From Nitrospina sp. (lineage in GTDB: Bacteria; Nitrospinota; Nitrospinia; Nitrospinales; VA-1), in the NCBI GenBank assembly GCA_018653085.1, contig JABIAY010000075.1:1-64000 (forward strand): DNA of 64,000 nucleotides. Direction: 5' to 3'. Each line of letters begins with the position of its first letter. The first letter of the stretch is position 1. A model generated the notes under the pieces. That model was given only the letters and a program-made list of their open reading frames with translations. It did not search any database and had not been told where the DNA came from. This document shows positions 61,217 through 64,000 of the stretch, piece by piece. Made by a program: the position numbers and the translations under genes.

Positions 61217-62125
61217 TTACTCGGCAGAGAAAACCCGGGTCTCAGGATGAAACGTGTACCAGGCAAACCAAAACCCCACAACAGAAGGCATCAGCCGGTC
61301 ATTTTCATCCCGGATGACCGCCGTCCTGGTTTTGCGATCATAAAAAATACGGATAGGTGTTTTGCCCAGAACATCCTTTACAGGGGACTTCACTTTTTTC
61401 AGCTCGGAAAAAGGATACGCTTTAGAAATCTTGCCTGACTTTATACCAATCACCTTTTCCTTTGGGTGATACTTCTTGTTCGTTGCGTTCACACCAAACA
61501 TCAGTCTCTCGCTGGTTTCGTAGCCCTGATAAGGGTCCCGGCCATAATTCCGGCGAAAGCCCGTATCATCAGATAGGACCAGGGTTTTCGGGTATCTGGC
61601 TTTCCAGCTCTCCCAGTTCGTATGTGTGGAGGGACGCAGTTTTAAACGGGCACCGGTTAGACTACCAGTCACCGCCTCCGATTTAATTTGCGACCAGAGG
61701 CTTTCCGTTTGATGATCATAAAGCAACATATCACTTTGGTAGAGCAGACCCGAAACCCCAAAACTAAGCTTGCGCCCGTTCACTTGGGCATCAAAAACCA
61801 TCCCGGTTCCGCAAAGGGGGCAATAAGTCACCACCACTGAAGTCCCACCAATACGATCATTGACGATTTCATGCCAGTTCAGAATTTTAATGGGATACGC
61901 CTTCGCCTGGCCATTCTGAATAATTCCCAGAATACGGTCCTGCTTTTTCAAAAACGCGGCTTCCTCTGCCGGTATAAATTTGGGGTGGAGAATAGCGGGG
62001 ATTCCGTCCTTGCCCGGTCCGCCATCATAAATATCATCAACAGGAATGCTGTGGCGAGAAGTATCAAATCCGCAAAGCGCGATGACAGTTATCAGGCCGC
62101 ATAATGAGTAAAGGATCGATTTCAT
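61217..62125 (-). CDS. DUF3179 domain-containing lipoprotein
   Basis: The ORF opens at 62170, but the Met at 62125 (MKSILYSLCGLITVIALCGFDTSRH) gives a signal peptide with a lipobox-like IALC, so export and lipid attachment are likely. The DUF3179 core shows SVVVTYCPLCGTGMVFDAQVNGRKLSFGVSGLLYQSDMLLYDHQTESLWSQI and DTGFRRNYGRDPYQGYE. The CxxC in the core could bind metal or be redox active. Function unknown. It is followed on the same strand by TPR-type genes. Confidence 0.85.
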   Translation of the reverse strand: MKSILYSLCGLITVIALCGFDTSRHSIPVDDIYDGGPGKDGIPAILHPKFIPAEEAAFLKKQDRILGIIQNGQAKAYPIKILNWHEIVNDRIGGTSVVVTYCPLCGTGMVFDAQVNGRKLSFGVSGLLYQSDMLLYDHQTESLWSQIKSEAVTGSLTGARLKLRPSTHTNWESWKARYPKTLVLSDDTGFRRNYGRDPYQGYETSERLMFGVNATNKKYHPKEKVIGIKSGKISKAYPFSELKKVKSPVKDVLGKTPIRIFYDRKTRTAVIRDENDRLMPSVVGFWFAWYTFHPETRVFSAE

Positions 62126-62176
62126 TCTGCTTGGTCGGTTCATGCAGCAATCCCTTACACCGGCAACCATAGGCCA

Positions 62177-63451
62177 TCAAACAGGGTCGCAGTGCAATTT
62201 TTCAGCCATCTGTTCTAAAGCCTCGGAAAACACGGCGTGAAGTTCGCTACGAATTTTTTTTGAATCGTATTCCACCATGGAACCACCGCCATTCAAAAAT
62301 TTCACCTGCGCATCAACCTTAAAACAGGCGGACCGTTTTTCTTCCTCTTCAGATGCCTGCAACAACATGAGTTCACAAAATTCAATGCCCGCCTCCACCG
62401 ATTGAACCAGTTGCGGATTGATTTGAAATCCCCGGCTCTGCAAGTGGTCACTGATCTCAAGTACTTTTTTAAACTCATGGCCGGCCTTTTCATAATTCTT
62501 ATCAAGCACAAACTGGATGGCTTTCATCATGGCCAGTTCTTTGTTGCCACGGAAATGAGAATGCGGAGCCGATTTGTTAAAATAACGGTTGTCCAGATCG
62601 ATCAACAGGCCGATGGCATTTTGTCGGGTCTTCTTACGTGACAATGGGTTATCCGGGGGAAGCTCCTTGTTGTCCGGATTGATTTGTTCGGAAATATAAA
62701 ACCATGCCAGCGTTTTTAGTGCCAGTGGCTGGGCCGCGGCTCCATTCAGGATGGCATGTTCAATATGGTTCAGGCCAACAAGCCGAAGGTCTTTTCCTCC
62801 CTGCATAATCAGGTTCCCCAGTCCTCCAAGGCGGCTGTTGCCATAACGGTAAAGTCCGAGACCGAAATAAGCATCGAAAAGTTTTGGGTTTAAAAACAGA
62901 GCCTTTTCAAGATGGTTATCGGCCTGGAACCCATTGACCAAGGCGGGAATAAGGTTGCCTTGCCCGTATTCAAAGATACCGATATAACCTTCCGCCGCAC
63001 CCAGATATAAATTCGCCTGAGCCCCTTGATCGGACGTCATGGAGGCAGAATCCAGGATATCATGAGCTAAATCCTTTACCCGCCTGCTGTGATACATGAA
63101 ATTTTTTGCTATTTTTTTGTCCTGATACTTACTGGTGAAAGCCAGCATATGGCAAAGCTCCCCCAGCAAACCCGCATAATTAAAATGGTACTTCATCAAT
63201 TCAACGCGGTTTTCCAGGGAAGGCACTGCGGACTCCAGGCGGTTGATCTCGCCTTGAAAGCGGGCGAACCATTCATCGAAATGGTAGTACATGGAATCTT
63301 TAAGTGCCAGAGGAGCCATTTCCTCGGCGGTCAAATCATTCGATGAGGTGTTGGTGACGAGCGGTTCCTGTGCCGTTGCAGGAGGCAAGGCAAAAAATAA
63401 AACTCCTGCCAGAAGAAAACAGATTTTTATCCTTGAAGTATACATAGGCAA
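62177..63451 (-). CDS. exported TPR-like protein, uncharacterised
   Basis: The 424-residue protein has a clear signal peptide (MPMYTSRIKICFLLAGVLFFALPPATAQEP). Helical segments follow with TPR-like character (LEKALFLNPKLFDAYFGLGLYRYGNSRL and FVLDKNYEKAGHEFKKVLEI). No catalytic motif is visible. It sits six bases downstream of another TPR gene and about 50 bases upstream of the DUF3179 gene, so the three probably form a transcription unit. Likely a periplasmic scaffold or assembly factor, by inference only. Confidence 0.75.
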   Translation of the reverse strand: MPMYTSRIKICFLLAGVLFFALPPATAQEPLVTNTSSNDLTAEEMAPLALKDSMYYHFDEWFARFQGEINRLESAVPSLENRVELMKYHFNYAGLLGELCHMLAFTSKYQDKKIAKNFMYHSRRVKDLAHDILDSASMTSDQGAQANLYLGAAEGYIGIFEYGQGNLIPALVNGFQADNHLEKALFLNPKLFDAYFGLGLYRYGNSRLGGLGNLIMQGGKDLRLVGLNHIEHAILNGAAAQPLALKTLAWFYISEQINPDNKELPPDNPLSRKKTRQNAIGLLIDLDNRYFNKSAPHSHFRGNKELAMMKAIQFVLDKNYEKAGHEFKKVLEISDHLQSRGFQINPQLVQSVEAGIEFCELMLLQASEEEEKRSACFKVDAQVKFLNGGGSMVEYDSKKIRSELHAVFSEALEQMAEKLHCDPV

Positions 63452-63457
63452 ACGAAA

Positions 63458-64000
63458 TCACAAACTGGATTTTTCGGGACGGCGAAGGAGAAGCTGGCGA
63501 ATCTGCCCGACCCGCTGATAGTCCTCCACCTTCATAAACAATTTTTCAGCCCTTTTTAAATAAGGGAGCGCCTTGTCAGGGTCGGATAATTTTTCGCGAT
63601 ATAATTTCCCCAACATCAAATGTCCATCGGCAAAATCAGGTTTTATCCGCACCACTTCCCGAAATGCCGCGCAAGCTTCTTCAAACATTTCCAAATCCAT
63701 TAGAGACAAGCCAAAATAAAATTGCACCTGAACCGAGTCGGGCTTGAGAGCCACGGCCTGTCTCATATAATCCACTGCCTGGGAAACCTGCGAGTTCATG
63801 CGACAAGCAATACCCAGATAATAATAAACGTTGGAGTCTTGGGATTCGACATGAGTAGCCCGGGTTAAGACCTCCATGGCCAACGCCAACTCACCCTGCT
63901 TAATATAGGATGCACCCAGGGCAGTATAGGCGTGAATAAATTCCGGGCTGATGTCTATCGACTTTTTGAAAACCCATACAGCCTTATGCAGGGCATCAAT
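63458..64000 (-). CDS. tetratricopeptide repeat protein (5' end outside window)
   Basis: The reading frame is open from the right edge of the window: HKAVWVFKKSIDISPEFIHAYTALGASYIKQGELALAMEVLTRAT precedes the Met used in the ORF track, so that Met is internal. The visible 180 residues contain about four TPR units (SNVYYYLGIACRMNSQVSQAVDYMRQAVALKPDS, VQFYFGLSLMDLEMFEEACAAFREVVRIKPDF, ADGHLMLGKLYREKLSDPDKALPYLKRAEKL). TPRs mediate protein binding. It is upstream of the exported TPR-like gene on the same strand. Confidence 0.85.
   Translation of the reverse strand: MDALHKAVWVFKKSIDISPEFIHAYTALGASYIKQGELALAMEVLTRATHVESQDSNVYYYLGIACRMNSQVSQAVDYMRQAVALKPDSVQVQFYFGLSLMDLEMFEEACAAFREVVRIKPDFADGHLMLGKLYREKLSDPDKALPYLKRAEKLFMKVEDYQRVGQIRQLLLRRPEKSSL

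Overview
The window reads as a chromosomal segment of a Gram-negative, probably marine bacterium. The gene families (LIC12162-type transferase, several B12-binding or SPASM radical SAM proteins, a nonulosonate-type locus, an NtrB/NtrC pair, a DUF3179 lipoprotein) would suit a Nitrospinota-like or deltaproteobacterial-type lineage. That placement is inference, because no marker gene is present.

There are two parts. Bases 1 to about 47,400 form a long, AT-richer surface-glycan locus, mostly on the minus strand. Bases from about 47,760 to the end are GC-richer housekeeping sequence. A tRNA-Lys/tRNA-Glu pair with its own sigma-70-like promoter sits at the junction.

Glycan locus, left to right. 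Bases 1-12,000 hold a methyltransferase, a WecB-type UDP-GlcNAc 2-epimerase, a GT2 glycosyltransferase, a B12/radical SAM protein, an AsnB-type amidotransferase, a YfhO-like membrane protein and a sugar O-methyltransferase. A GNAT acetyltransferase and a HisC-like aminotransferase follow; a tRNA 3'-end fragment overlaps the GNAT stop codon. Bases 13,945-17,840 are a plus-strand set: a 2-hydroxyacid dehydrogenase, a KdsB-type CMP-ulosonate synthetase, a Gfo/Idh/MocA dehydrogenase and an IMPase-like phosphatase. Bases 18,122-26,000 carry a SPASM protein, an HpcH/HpaI aldolase and a sulfation module made of a pyruvate kinase-ATP sulfurylase fusion, APS kinase and sulfotransferase, followed by a Wzx-like flippase. 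Bases 26,228-34,000 carry three more radical SAM proteins, an LIC12162 transferase and an SGNH protein. Bases 34,074-42,599 are a nonulosonate/8-amino-Kdo-type run: a CMAH-like metallo-hydrolase, a NeuB-type synthase, an SpsF cytidylyltransferase, a cytidylyltransferase-PseG fusion, a DegT aminotransferase, a KdnB-like Fe-dehydrogenase and a pentapeptide-repeat protein. 6-phosphogluconolactonase, a YdcF/ElyC protein and an MBOAT/SGNH-like acylation pair close the region. Together these genes could make, activate, sulfate, methylate, acylate and export an acidic surface glycan.

The core part holds ilvE, an FmdB zinc ribbon, an NtrB/NtrC-like pair, two tandem aspartoacylase-family genes (the second lacking metal ligands), a small membrane protein, a TrmN6-like methyltransferase, an in-frame MiaA-lytic transglycosylase fusion and a DUF362 protein. 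After these come an ArsR regulator divergent from an ECF sigma/anti-sigma/msrB operon, a DUF3179 lipoprotein and two TPR-type proteins, the last cut by the window edge.

The strongest candidates for something undescribed are the pyruvate kinase-ATP sulfurylase fusion inside a sulfation and ulosonate locus, the mixed nonulosonate/KdnB operon with a CMAH-like hydrolase, and the MiaA-lytic transglycosylase fusion.
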